Positions 1 to 7,616 of a stretch of DNA of 13,956 nt are shown one piece after another. Source of the stretch: Actinomycetes bacterium. Lineage in GTDB: Bacteria; Actinomycetota; Actinomycetes; Actinomycetales; Microbacteriaceae. Numbering within the stretch: the stretch's first letter is position 1; the number at the start of each line of letters is the position of its first letter. A program made the translations under genes and the position numbers. Location: contig JAEYAG010000258.1 in the NCBI GenBank assembly GCA_023451265.1, positions 1 to 13,956 on the forward strand, given 5' to 3'. The notes under the pieces were generated by a model. That model made no database searches, had not been told where the DNA came from, and saw only the letters and a program-made list of their open reading frames with translations.

Positions 1-116
1 GCATTCGCACGCCCGTAGCGGCACGGGCGGCCGGATGAGCCCCGCGCGCGGCGCGCCGCCCCGCGCCCGCGCACCGCGCACCCCGCTCTCTCCCGAGCAC
101 CGCGCCCGCGCGGGCC
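1..116. other. non-coding GC-rich edge with a stem-loop
   Basis: No gene can be supported in this edge stretch. All forward frames close quickly, and the sequence is G/C low-complexity. A 7-bp inverted repeat CGCCCGT / ACGGGCG (10-16 and 23-29, 6-nt loop) could be the terminator stem of a gene ending just outside the window. It has no T-tract after it. One forward frame could be the last dozen codons of an upstream gene, ending TGA at 36-38, but nothing in it is recognisable. Confidence 0.3.
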
Positions 117-1034
117 TCAGGTGCGGATGACGATGTTCTCCGGCTCCTCGTCGGCGAGCAGGTGCGCGATCTGGCGCTTCACAAGCGCCGCGATGCGCGG
201 GTGCATGGCGCTGGAGGCTCCGCCGACGTGCGGCGCGATGAGCACGCCCGGAAGCCCCCAGAGCGGGTGCCCCTCCGGCAGCGGTTCGGGGTCGGTGACA
301 TCGAGCGCCGCGCGGATGCGCCCCGCCCGCACGTGCCGCACGAGCGCGTCGGTGTCCACGAGCGGTCCGCGCCCGACGTTGACGATCAGCGCGCCGTCGG
401 GGAGGGCGGCGAGCTCGGCGTCTCCGATGATGTGCCGCGTCGCATCTCCGCCGGGAAGGGTCAGCACGACGATCTCCGCCGTCGGCAGCAGTTCCGGCAG
501 CTCGTCGATGCCGTGCACGCGGATGCCGTCCTCGTCGCGCGCCCGCGACGCCACCGGCACGAGGTCCACCTCGAAGGGCGCCAGCCGTGCGGCGACCGCC
601 TTGCCGACGCCGCCGTAGCCGAGCAGCAGCACCCGCCGGTCCGCGAGGCTCTGGGCGTAGCGCGGATGCCACACCCCCGCGCGGGTGTCGACGGCGAACG
701 CGTCGAGGTGCCGCTGCGCGGCGAGGGTCAGCCCCACCCCGAGCTCGGCGGTGGAGGTCTCGTGCACAGTCGCGGCGTTGGCGAAGACGATCCCGGGCGG
801 GAGCTTCTCCGCGGTGCCCTCGTAGCCGATGGACTGGCCCTGCACGAGTCGGGTCGTCACCCCCGCCAGCAGCGACAGCCCGTTGCCGTCGGACATGTAG
901 GGCGGTACGACCAGGTCGATGCGGTCGCGCGGGGCTGCGGCATCCATCGCCCATACGATCACCTCGACGCCGTCCGGGAGCGGCTCGAGGTCGCGGGCGA
1001 GTTCGGGGCGGGGGACGGAGACGACGAGGCTCAT
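117..1034 (-). CDS. D-2-hydroxyacid dehydrogenase (NAD-binding), 305 aa
   Basis: A cytoplasmic NAD(P)-dependent dehydrogenase of the D-isomer 2-hydroxyacid family, which reduces 2-keto acids to D-2-hydroxy acids or the reverse. The Rossmann motif GYGGVG is at residues 139-144 and follows the family's typical RRVLLLG strand. The family catalytic set is visible: Arg in NVGRG (R222), Glu in DVTDPEP (E250) and His in APHVGG (H269), followed by the usual PLPEGHPLW loop. The length is close to, slightly shorter than, the family norm of about 310-330, and the shortening is in the N-terminal catalytic lobe. The ATG at 1034 gives a natural beginning. A GAGG lies only 2 nt upstream, too close for a normal ribosome site, so a leaderless message is possible. 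The gene is alone and divergent from the DUF1761 gene. The substrate cannot be read from sequence; glyoxylate/hydroxypyruvate reductase is one possibility. Confidence 0.9.
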   Translation of the reverse strand: MSLVVSVPRPELARDLEPLPDGVEVIVWAMDAAAPRDRIDLVVPPYMSDGNGLSLLAGVTTRLVQGQSIGYEGTAEKLPPGIVFANAATVHETSTAELGVGLTLAAQRHLDAFAVDTRAGVWHPRYAQSLADRRVLLLGYGGVGKAVAARLAPFEVDLVPVASRARDEDGIRVHGIDELPELLPTAEIVVLTLPGGDATRHIIGDAELAALPDGALIVNVGRGPLVDTDALVRHVRAGRIRAALDVTDPEPLPEGHPLWGLPGVLIAPHVGGASSAMHPRIAALVKRQIAHLLADEEPENIVIRT

Positions 1035-1096
1035 GACCTCGACGCTACCCGGCCGTGCGACGGGCGCGCCCAGTATCCTCGCCCCAGGAGGTGCGC

Positions 1097-1528
1097 ATGA
1101 TTCCGGAGATCAACTACTGGGCAGTGCTGCTGGCGACGGTGGCCGCCATCGTCATCGGGTCGGTCTGGTACACGCCTCGCGTGTTCGGCGACCGGTGGAA
1201 GAAGTGGGGGCAGGTCACCGATCCCGAGACCTCGGCGCAGGCGTGGCTGCCGATCCTGGTGTCGGTCGCGCTGGCGTTCCTGCTGGCCTGGGTGCTCGCC
1301 GGCTCCGTGGCGATCGCATGGCACTTCTACGGCGGCGGATACCTCGGCTCCGCGATCGTGACCGGGCTGACGCTGTGGGCCGGCTTCACGGCCGGTCGCT
1401 TCATCACGCACGACGTCTTCGCCGGGCGCCCGTCGCAGCTGACGATCCTCAACATCTCCTACGAGCTGGTGCTCGTGCTGGTGATGTCGGTGATCATCGG
1501 CGTGTGGCCACCCGCGGGCACCGTCTGA
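1097..1528 (+). CDS. DUF1761 family integral membrane protein, 143 aa
   Basis: A small membrane protein with about four hydrophobic helices (residues roughly 7-26, 49-72, 82-105 and 118-137). The N-terminus, INYWAVLLATVAAIVIGSVW followed by YTP, is characteristic of DUF1761, a family of unknown function; the conserved features are the NYWAVL start and the W-Y-x-P at the end of helix 1. The start chosen is the ATG at 1097 because AGGAG (1086-1090) lies 6 nt before it. A longer reading from 1055 would add 14 unconserved residues and place the Shine-Dalgarno sequence inside the gene. The gene is monocistronic: it is divergent from the dehydrogenase and converges on purQ. No function can be assigned. 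Confidence 0.85.
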   Translation: MIPEINYWAVLLATVAAIVIGSVWYTPRVFGDRWKKWGQVTDPETSAQAWLPILVSVALAFLLAWVLAGSVAIAWHFYGGGYLGSAIVTGLTLWAGFTAGRFITHDVFAGRPSQLTILNISYELVLVLVMSVIIGVWPPAGTV

Positions 1529-1532
1529 CCGG

Positions 1533-1557
1533 CGGATGCCGCGGCGCGCGGCATCCG
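1533..1557. terminator. perfect 10-bp hairpin between convergent genes
   Basis: CGGATGCCGC (1533-1542) and GCGGCATCCG (1548-1557) form a perfect stem over the 5-nt loop GGCGC. It lies 4 nt after the DUF1761 stop and before the purQ stop, so it can serve both convergent transcripts. There is no T-run on either side, which is common for actinobacterial terminators. Each arm contains the GGATGCC heptamer that recurs throughout the window. Confidence 0.55.
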
Positions 1558-1579
1558 TGCGTGTATCGCGCGGCGCGGG

Positions 1580-2283
<704 letters not shown>

Positions 2284-2287
<4 letters not shown>

Positions 2288-2529
2288 TCGACGACCTCGA
2301 TGCCCACGACATCCTCGATCACGGAGTTCGAGAGCACCTCGTCGGCGAGCTTGCGGGCCACCGCGAGCGTCTCCTCGGAGGCGTCGGCGACGGTCAGCTC
2401 GAAGCGCTTGCCGATGCGGACGGCCGAGAAGCCCTCGACGCCCATGCGGTCCAGGGCGCCGGCGACGGCCTTCCCCTGCGGATCCAGCAGCTCGGCCTTG
2501 GGCATGACGTCGACGACGATGGTGGGCAT
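2284..2529 (-). CDS. purS: phosphoribosylformylglycinamidine synthase subunit PurS, 81 aa
   Basis: The small structural subunit that bridges PurQ and small PurL in the Gram-positive/actinobacterial FGAM synthase complex. Family features are the N-terminal strand IVVDVMPKAELLDPQGKAV, the GVEGFSAVRIGKRFEL segment, and the C-terminal helix ending ADEVLSNSVIEDVVGIEVVE, which is written here only as family-type segments. The length of 81 residues is typical. The start at 2529 has GGAG 5 nt upstream on the minus strand. It is the first gene of a two-gene unit, overlapping purQ by ATGA. It is divergent from cebE and shares the 259-bp gap with it. Confidence 0.95.
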
Positions 2530-2647
2530 TCGAGGCTCCGGGATCTGACGGGAACGGGTCGCCTCCAGTCTACGGGCGCCGCGCTGCCGCGCCGCCGCTG
2601 CGGAGCAGGATGCCGGTCCTTGCCGTTACCGAACCGTGACCACCGTA

Positions 2648-2661
2648 TGGGAGCGCTCCAT
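2648..2661. promoter_or_regulatory. CebR-type operator 1, overlapping the cebE -35
   Basis: TGGGAGCGCTCCAT matches 12 of 14 positions of the CebR/CelR operator TGGGAGCGCTCCCA known from Streptomyces and Thermobifida. Its last base is the first T of the TTGACA box, so bound repressor would occlude RNA polymerase. Its centre is 23 bp from that of operator 2. The CebR assignment rests on the consensus and on the linked repressor gene. Confidence 0.75.
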
Positions 2662-2690
2662 TGACATCCTTGGGAGCGCTCCCGTAACGT
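2661..2690 (+). promoter_or_regulatory. probable cebE promoter (-35 TTGACA, weak -10 TAACGT)
   Basis: A perfect TTGACA at 2661-2666 is followed, after an 18-nt spacer, by TAACGT (2685-2690). That box fits the loose TAnnnT form accepted in actinobacteria. Predicted initiation is near 2697, leaving a leader of about 90 nt to cebE. Operator 2 fills the spacer, operator 1 abuts the -35 box, and operator 3 would fall just after the start site. This arrangement supports the call more than the -10 box does. Confidence 0.6.
2671..2684. promoter_or_regulatory. CebR-type operator 2, between -35 and -10
   Basis: TGGGAGCGCTCCCG matches 13 of 14 positions of the CebR consensus; positions 2672-2683 form a perfect 12-bp palindrome. 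It lies entirely inside the promoter spacer, the classic place for repression by blocking polymerase. It is the most symmetrical of the three sites. Confidence 0.85.
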
Positions 2691-2703
2691 CGGGGCTGTC
2701 CGG

Positions 2704-2717
2704 TGAGAGCGCTCCCA
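2704..2717. promoter_or_regulatory. CebR-type operator 3, downstream of the start site
   Basis: TGAGAGCGCTCCCA matches 13 of 14 positions of the CebR consensus. Its centre is 33 bp from that of operator 2, about three helical turns, so two bound dimers could lie on the same DNA face. It would cover roughly +7 to +20 of the cebE transcript. Confidence 0.8.
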
Positions 2718-2788
2718 TCCCGAATCACGCGCTGGGGTAACGGGAAAGCGGCCCACGCACCAGAAACACACCCACAAAGGAGTGACAC

Positions 2789-4063
2789 GTGAACACACGC
2801 GCACTGCGACGCATCGGTCTCGTTGCCGGCGTCGCGACCACCTCCGCCATCGTCCTCGCCGGCTGCGCCGGCGGCAGCGGCAGCGGCGCCACCGCAGACC
2901 CGAACGAGAAGGTCACGCTGACCATCGCGACGTTCAACGACTTCGGCTACAGCGACGAGCTCCTGCAGGAGTACATGGACGCTCACCCGAACGTGACGAT
3001 CGTCCACAACAAGGCCGCGACGAGCAACGACGCGCGCGCCAACTACTTCCAGAAGCTCGGCAAGACGGGCCTCGCCGACATCGAGGCCATCGAGGTCGAC
3101 TGGCTGCCCGAGGTCATGAAGTACTCCGACATGCTCGCGCCGGTGCCCGCCGACCTGAAGGGCCGCTGGCTCGACTGGAAAGAGACGGCGGCGACGGATG
3201 CCGACGGCAACCTCATCGGCTACGGCACCGACATCGGCCCCGAGGCCATCTGCTACCGCGCCGACCTCTTCGAGGCGGCGGGCCTGCCCACCGACCCGAC
3301 CGAGGTCGCGAGCCTGCTCGACGGCGACTGGGCCAAGTACTTCGAGGTCGGCGCGCAGTACGCGTCGGCGACCGGCAAGGCGTTCTTCGACTCCGCCGGC
3401 GGCACCTACCAGGGCATGATCAATCAGGTCGAGGCGGCCTACGAGAACCCCGACTCGGGCGAGATCGACATCGACCCGCAGGTCGAGGACCTCTACAACC
3501 AGGTGCTCGAGGCCAGCGCGACGCAGTCGGCGCACCTCGGTCAGTGGTCGGACGACTGGTTCGCCGGCCTCTCCAACGGCGCGTTCGCGACGATGCTGTG
3601 CCCGGGCTGGATGCTCGGCGTGATCTCCGGAAACGCGGAGGGTGTCGATGGCTGGCGCATCGCCAACACGTTCCCCGGCGGCGGCGGCAACTGGGGCGGC
3701 TCGTACCTGACCGTTCCCGCCAACGGCGAGCACGTCGCGGCCGCTCAGGAGCTCGCGGACTGGCTGACCAGCCCCGAGACCCAGATCAAGGCGTTCGAGA
3801 ACGCGGGCACCTTCCCCAGCCAGAACGACGCGCTGACCGATGACACGCTGCTGGGAAGCACGAACGCGTTCTTCGGCGACGCGAAGGTCGGCGAGATCTT
3901 CTCCGAGCGCGCCAAGGCGGTGACGGTGTCTCCGTTCAAGGGCCAGTACTACTTCCAGATCAACGACGCGATGCAGAAGGCTCTGACCCGCGTCGAGGAC
4001 GGCACGCAGGACAAGGCCGCCTCCTGGGATCAGTGGAAGTCTGAAGTCGACGCGATCGGCTGA
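2789..4063 (+). CDS. cebE: cellobiose/cello-oligosaccharide ABC transporter, substrate-binding lipoprotein, 424 aa
   Basis: The extracellular solute-binding protein (family 1) that captures the sugar and delivers it to the CebFG permease. The signal sequence is clear: positive MNTRALRRIG, a hydrophobic core, then lipobox LAGC with the lipidated Cys26 and a Gly/Ser-rich linker. The mature domain begins near VTLTIATFND and has the family features YGTDIGPEAICYRADLF, a Trp-rich ligand region (GQWSDDWFAG, CPGWMLG, NWGGSYL) and ADWLTSPETQIKAF. The GTG start at 2789 is fixed by AAAGGAG (2776-2782), 6 nt upstream. It is the first gene of the operon, under three CebR-type operators. The preference for cellobiose or cellotriose is inferred from operator, repressor and beta-glucosidase context; other beta-glucosides (gentiobiose, laminaribiose) remain possible. 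Confidence 0.87.
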   Translation: MNTRALRRIGLVAGVATTSAIVLAGCAGGSGSGATADPNEKVTLTIATFNDFGYSDELLQEYMDAHPNVTIVHNKAATSNDARANYFQKLGKTGLADIEAIEVDWLPEVMKYSDMLAPVPADLKGRWLDWKETAATDADGNLIGYGTDIGPEAICYRADLFEAAGLPTDPTEVASLLDGDWAKYFEVGAQYASATGKAFFDSAGGTYQGMINQVEAAYENPDSGEIDIDPQVEDLYNQVLEASATQSAHLGQWSDDWFAGLSNGAFATMLCPGWMLGVISGNAEGVDGWRIANTFPGGGGNWGGSYLTVPANGEHVAAAQELADWLTSPETQIKAFENAGTFPSQNDALTDDTLLGSTNAFFGDAKVGEIFSERAKAVTVSPFKGQYYFQINDAMQKALTRVEDGTQDKAASWDQWKSEVDAIG

Positions 4064-4069
4064 TCGGAT

Positions 4070-4117
4070 GCCGTGGGTCCGGGCGCTGTGCTCCGGCACC
4101 GCCTCCGGGCCCACGGC
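4070..4117 (+). terminator. strong intercistronic hairpin after cebE
   Basis: Arms 4070-4082 (GCCGTGGGTCCGG) and 4105-4117 (CCGGGCCCACGGC) pair over 13 bp with a single G-U wobble. The 22-nt loop holds its own GTGC/GCAC pairing (4088-4091 and 4096-4099). No T-tract follows, and cebF and cebG need read-through. A partial attenuator or a 3' stabiliser that keeps cebE mRNA more abundant than permease mRNA is therefore more likely than full termination. This is known for other binding-protein/permease operons and is inferred here. Confidence 0.6.
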
Positions 4118-4124
4118 TCTTCTC

Positions 4125-4140
4125 CCGGCGAACGCGCCGG
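4125..4140 (+). other. second small hairpin in the cebE-cebF gap
   Basis: CCGGCG (4125-4130), loop AACG, CGCCGG (4135-4140) is a perfect 6-bp GC stem 7 nt after the larger hairpin. In tandem the two make a double stem-loop, which would strengthen a block to 3' exonucleases or a pause. Confidence 0.4.
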
Positions 4141-4182
4141 CACCCGGCATCCCCCCATCGCACACCTGGATCGAGGCACGAC

Positions 4183-5205
4183 GTGAGCGCGACGGCGACC
4201 AAGCGCATCGGGTTCGGCACCAAGCTGAGCTCGTGGGACCTCAAGGTCTCGCCCTATCTGTACATCTCCCCGTTCTTCATCCTCTTCGTGATCGTGGGAC
4301 TCTTCCCGATCGGCTACACCGCCGTCATCTCTTTCATGAACTGGGACCTCGTCCGAGGGTCGGGTGAGTTCATTGGCTTCGACCAGTACGGGTGGATCCT
4401 GTCCAACCCGAAGTTCTGGATCGCGCTGCGCAACACCTTCAGCATCTTCCTGCTCTCGAGCGTTCCGCAGCTGATCGTCGCGATCTTCATCGCCGCACTG
4501 CTCGACCAGAACATCCGCGCCAAGACCTTCTGGCGCATGGGCGTGCTGCTGCCCTACGTCATGGCGCCGGTGGCCGTGGCTCTGATCTTCTCCAACATGT
4601 TCGGCGACCAGTACGGGATCGTGAACACCTGGCTCGGCAACATCGGGATCGAGCCCGTGAAGTGGCATTCGAATGCCTTCGCCAGCCACATCGCCATCGC
4701 CACGATGGTCAACTTCCGCTGGACCGGATACAACACCCTCATCCTTCTCGCCGCGATGCAGGCGATCCCGCGCGACTACTACGAGGCCGCGACGGTGGAC
4801 GGTGCCGGCAAGGCACGTCAGTTCTTCTCGATCACCCTGCCGAGCCTGCGCCCCACTCTCATTTTCGTCATCATCACCTCAACGATCGGCGGACTGCAGA
4901 TCTTCGATGAGCCCCGCATGTACGACCAGTACGGCACCGGCGGGGCGAACTCGCAGTGGCTGACGATCACGCTCTGGCTCTACAACATCGGCTGGGGCGA
5001 GTGGAACTTCGGCCGAGCTGCGGCACTGGCGTGGATCCTCTTCCTCATCATCCTCGTGATCGGTCTCATCAACCTGCTCGTAACGCGGAGCCTCGTCCGT
5101 GATGAGGGGTCGCGCTCGAACATGACCCGTTCCCAGTTGCGCGCCGCGCAACGCGCCGCGAAGGCCGAGGTCTCCGGCCGCACGAAGACGGAGGTCGCCC
5201 GATGA
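4183..5205 (+). CDS. cebF: cellobiose ABC transporter permease CebF, 340 aa
   Basis: A MalF-type inner-membrane subunit that forms the translocation channel with CebG. Six hydrophobic helices are visible (about residues 25-50, 86-108, 121-141, 165-190, 222-240 and 280-300). The coupling-loop EAA motif that docks on the ATPase is at 201-220: EAATVDGAGKARQFFSITLP, with the conserved Gly207. The GTG start at 4183 has GAGG (4173-4176) 6 nt upstream. The 119-nt gap from cebE contains two hairpins. The stop overlaps the cebG start by 4 nt (ATGA), so the permeases are coupled and made in equal amounts. The C-terminus carries an Arg/Lys/Ala-rich cytoplasmic tail of about 35 residues. The sugar assignment is contextual. 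Confidence 0.88.
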   Translation: MSATATKRIGFGTKLSSWDLKVSPYLYISPFFILFVIVGLFPIGYTAVISFMNWDLVRGSGEFIGFDQYGWILSNPKFWIALRNTFSIFLLSSVPQLIVAIFIAALLDQNIRAKTFWRMGVLLPYVMAPVAVALIFSNMFGDQYGIVNTWLGNIGIEPVKWHSNAFASHIAIATMVNFRWTGYNTLILLAAMQAIPRDYYEAATVDGAGKARQFFSITLPSLRPTLIFVIITSTIGGLQIFDEPRMYDQYGTGGANSQWLTITLWLYNIGWGEWNFGRAAALAWILFLIILVIGLINLLVTRSLVRDEGSRSNMTRSQLRAAQRAAKAEVSGRTKTEVAR

Positions 5206-6110
5206 GCGCGCTCGACGCCCACCCCATCGTCCTGTCCGAGGAAGAGCCGGAGCCGCCCCGCCCGGCACGCCGGCCCCGGCGCGTCAAGGGGTCACGCCCT
5301 GGCTGGTTCGTGTACGGATGCCTCGGGGTCGTGCTCCTGGCGAGCATCTTCCCCTTCTACTGGTCGCTGCTGATCGGGTCGGGCACCTCGTACACGATCC
5401 GCGACCCCAACATGTCGTGGCTCCCGGGCGGAAACTTCTTCAGCAACGCCGCGAAGGTGATCAACGATCCCGCGGTGAACTTCTGGGTTGCGCTGTGGAA
5501 CTCGATCGTCAGCTCGGGACTCATCGCCCTGTCGGTCGTGTTCTTCTCCACCCTTGCGGGTTGGGCCTTCGCGAAGCTGCGGTTCAAGGGCTCGAGTGTC
5601 CTGCTGGTCTTCGTCATCGCGACGATGGCGGTCCCGATGCAGCTGGGTGTCGTGCCGCTGTACATCCTGTTCAGTGAGATCGGCTGGACCGGCAACCTCG
5701 GCGCCATCATCATCCCCGCCCTCGTCAGCGCGTTCGGCGTGTTCTGGATGACGCAGTACATCCGCCAGGCCGTCCCCGATGAGCTCATCGAGGCCGCGCG
5801 GGTCGACGGGGCGACCGCCTTCCGGACGTTCCTGACGGTCGGCGTGCCCCCCGCGCGTCCTGCCGCAGCGATGCTGGGCCTGTTCACCTTCGTGTCGGCG
5901 TGGAACAACTTCTTCTGGCCGTTCATCGTGCTCGACCGGCAAAGCCCCACCCTGCCCGTCGCGCTGTCGCTGCTGCAGTCGAACTACTTCATCGACTACT
6001 CGATCGTGCTGGCCGGCGTGCTGCTGTCGACCATCCCGCTCATCATCCTGTTCGTCTTCGCCGGCAAGCAATTGGTCAGTGGCATCATGCAGGGTGCGGT
6101 CAAGGGCTGA
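5202..6110 (+). CDS. cebG: cellobiose ABC transporter permease CebG, 302 aa
   Basis: The MalG-type partner permease. It has an acidic/proline-rich cytoplasmic N-terminus (residues 1-34), then about six membrane helices beginning with WFVYGCLGVVLLASIFPFYW. The EAA loop is at 197-216: EAARVDGATAFRTFLTVGVP. The end, LFVFAGKQLVSGIMQGAVKG, is the usual MalG-family tail. The ATG at 5202 lies inside the cebF stop. No ATPase gene follows. In Streptomyces CebEFG is energised by the shared ATPase MsiK encoded elsewhere, and the same is inferred here. Confidence 0.88.
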   Translation: MSALDAHPIVLSEEEPEPPRPARRPRRVKGSRPGWFVYGCLGVVLLASIFPFYWSLLIGSGTSYTIRDPNMSWLPGGNFFSNAAKVINDPAVNFWVALWNSIVSSGLIALSVVFFSTLAGWAFAKLRFKGSSVLLVFVIATMAVPMQLGVVPLYILFSEIGWTGNLGAIIIPALVSAFGVFWMTQYIRQAVPDELIEAARVDGATAFRTFLTVGVPPARPAAAMLGLFTFVSAWNNFFWPFIVLDRQSPTLPVALSLLQSNYFIDYSIVLAGVLLSTIPLIILFVFAGKQLVSGIMQGAVKG

Positions 6111-6139
6111 GCCCGCCGCGCCTGGAGAAAGGGACCACT

Positions 6140-7609
6140 ATGTCTGACACCGCGCGCCCCTTCCCGTCCGGATTCCTGTTCGGCGCGGCGACCGCGGCCT
6201 ACCAGATCGAGGGCGCGGCCTTCGAGGACGGCCGGACGGCATCCATCTGGGACACGTTCAGCCGGGAACCCGGCGCCGTGATCAACGCCGACAACGGCGA
6301 CGTCGCGTGCGACCACTACCACCGGTTCCGCGACGACGTCGCGCTCATGAAGGACCTGGGGCTCGACACCTACCGTTTCTCGGTGTCGTGGGCGCGCGTC
6401 CGCCCCGACGGCGGAGCGGTCAACCAGAAGGGCCTGGACTTCTACAAGCGGCTCGTCGACGAGCTGCACGGTGCCGGCATCCTGCCCTGGCTGACGCTCT
6501 ACCACTGGGACCTGCCGCAGGCGCTGCAGGACCGCGGCGGCTGGACGGTGCGCGAGACGAGTGACCTGTTCACCGAGTACGCGCTGAGCGTGCACGACGC
6601 GCTCGGCGACCGTGTGCAGAACTGGACGACGCTCAATGAGCCGTGGTGCTCGTCGTTCCTGAGCTACACCGGCGGCATCCACGCCCCCGGGCACTTCTCG
6701 ATCACCGAGGGCGTCCTCGCGGCGCACCACCTGCTGCTCGGCCACGGTCAGGTCGTGCGCGAGCTGCGGGCACGCGATGCGTCGCTGGATCTCGGGATCA
6801 CGCTGAACCTCACCGTCGCCGACCCGGTCGACCCGTCTGACGCCGGCGATCTCGACGCGGCGCGGCGCATCGACGGCCAGTTCAACCGCTGGTTCCTCGA
6901 CCCGATCTTCCGCGGGCAGTACCCCGCCGACATCGTCGCCGACATCCGCGCCGTGGATGCCGGGGCCATCGACGCCCTCGACGCCGCGACCCTGCCGGGC
7001 GACTTCGAGACGATCGCCCAGCCGCTGCAGGCGCTGGGCGTCAACTACTACCACGGCGAGTTCGTCGGTGCCGCTCCCGACCCGCATCCGCCGGTCCCGG
7101 GCGACGCTCCCACCGACCGGGCGACGGGGTCGCCGTGGCCTGGCGGGGCGGACATCCACTGGCACGAGCGGGGCCTGCCGCGCACCAACATGGGCTGGGA
7201 GGTCCAGCCGGAGGGACTCACTCGGCTGCTGCAGCGGGTGTGGACGGAGTACGCCCAGCCGGCGGGCACGGTCCTGTACGTCACCGAGAACGGCGCCGCC
7301 TACGATGACGAACTCGTCGTCGAGGATGGCGTCCGGCGGGTGCACGACACGGAGCGGGTCGCGTTCCTGCGGGGGCACCTCGGTGCGATCGCGGATGCCG
7401 CGGAGTCGGGCGTCGACGTGCGCGGCTACTTCTACTGGTCGCTGCTGGACAATTTCGAGTGGGCGTGGGGGTACGCCAAGCGGTTCGGCATCGTCCGCGT
7501 GGACTACGACACCCAGGAGCGCACGGCGAAGGACAGCGCGCTGGAGTATCGTCGGGTCATCGCCGCCCGCGCGATCGACGTCCCATCCGCACTTCTTGCA
7601 CCGAGGTAG
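6140..7609 (+). CDS. bglC: GH1 beta-glucosidase, 489 aa
   Basis: A cytoplasmic retaining beta-glucosidase that would cut imported cellobiose or cello-oligosaccharides to glucose. All GH1 landmarks are present: the N-terminal signature FPSGFLFGAATAAYQIEGA with Gln22, YHWDLP (His122, Trp123), the acid/base Glu167 in TLNEPW, the nucleophile Glu383 in YVTENGA, and the sugar-binding NFEWAWGY (Glu440, Trp441). The length is normal and there is no signal peptide. The ATG at 6140 is chosen because it directly precedes the conserved N-terminus and has GGAG (6124-6127) upstream. The upstream in-frame extension runs over cebG and is not real. It lies 29 nt after cebG, in the same operon. By position and neighbours it corresponds to BglC of the Streptomyces ceb cluster. 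A broader beta-galactosidase/fucosidase side activity cannot be excluded. Confidence 0.95.
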   Translation: MSDTARPFPSGFLFGAATAAYQIEGAAFEDGRTASIWDTFSREPGAVINADNGDVACDHYHRFRDDVALMKDLGLDTYRFSVSWARVRPDGGAVNQKGLDFYKRLVDELHGAGILPWLTLYHWDLPQALQDRGGWTVRETSDLFTEYALSVHDALGDRVQNWTTLNEPWCSSFLSYTGGIHAPGHFSITEGVLAAHHLLLGHGQVVRELRARDASLDLGITLNLTVADPVDPSDAGDLDAARRIDGQFNRWFLDPIFRGQYPADIVADIRAVDAGAIDALDAATLPGDFETIAQPLQALGVNYYHGEFVGAAPDPHPPVPGDAPTDRATGSPWPGGADIHWHERGLPRTNMGWEVQPEGLTRLLQRVWTEYAQPAGTVLYVTENGAAYDDELVVEDGVRRVHDTERVAFLRGHLGAIADAAESGVDVRGYFYWSLLDNFEWAWGYAKRFGIVRVDYDTQERTAKDSALEYRRVIAARAIDVPSALLAPR

Positions 7610-7616
7610 GCCTCAC

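Noticed and set aside
1074..1079. TATCCT as a -10 box for the DUF1761 gene
   Set aside because: It matches TAnnnT, but initiation would fall on the Shine-Dalgarno itself and there is no -35 box.
2567..2572. TAGACT as a -10 box for purS on the minus strand
   Set aside because: It fits TAnnnT and lies at a sensible distance from purS, but no -35-like sequence is visible at 16-19 nt, so it was not listed as a promoter.
2570..4165. Long minus-strand open frame of 531 codons opposite cebE
   Set aside because: It is a GC-rich antisense shadow. The plus strand encodes a clear lipoprotein with signal peptide and ribosome site, and the antisense product has no recognisable motif.
5900..6139. N-terminal extension of the beta-glucosidase overlapping cebG
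   Set aside because: It is out of frame with the well-supported cebG gene and low-complexity in residues. The GH1 fold starts right after the ATG at 6140, which has GGAG upstream.
5996..7378. Minus-strand frame of 460 codons opposite cebG and bglC
   Set aside because: It crosses two well-supported genes, and its Val/Asp/Arg-rich composition is that of a shadow frame.
6957..7616. N-terminal extension of the LacI repressor through bglC
   Set aside because: The extension is a Ser/Arg/Thr-rich shadow of bglC. The LacI helix-turn-helix begins about ten residues after the GTG at 7617.
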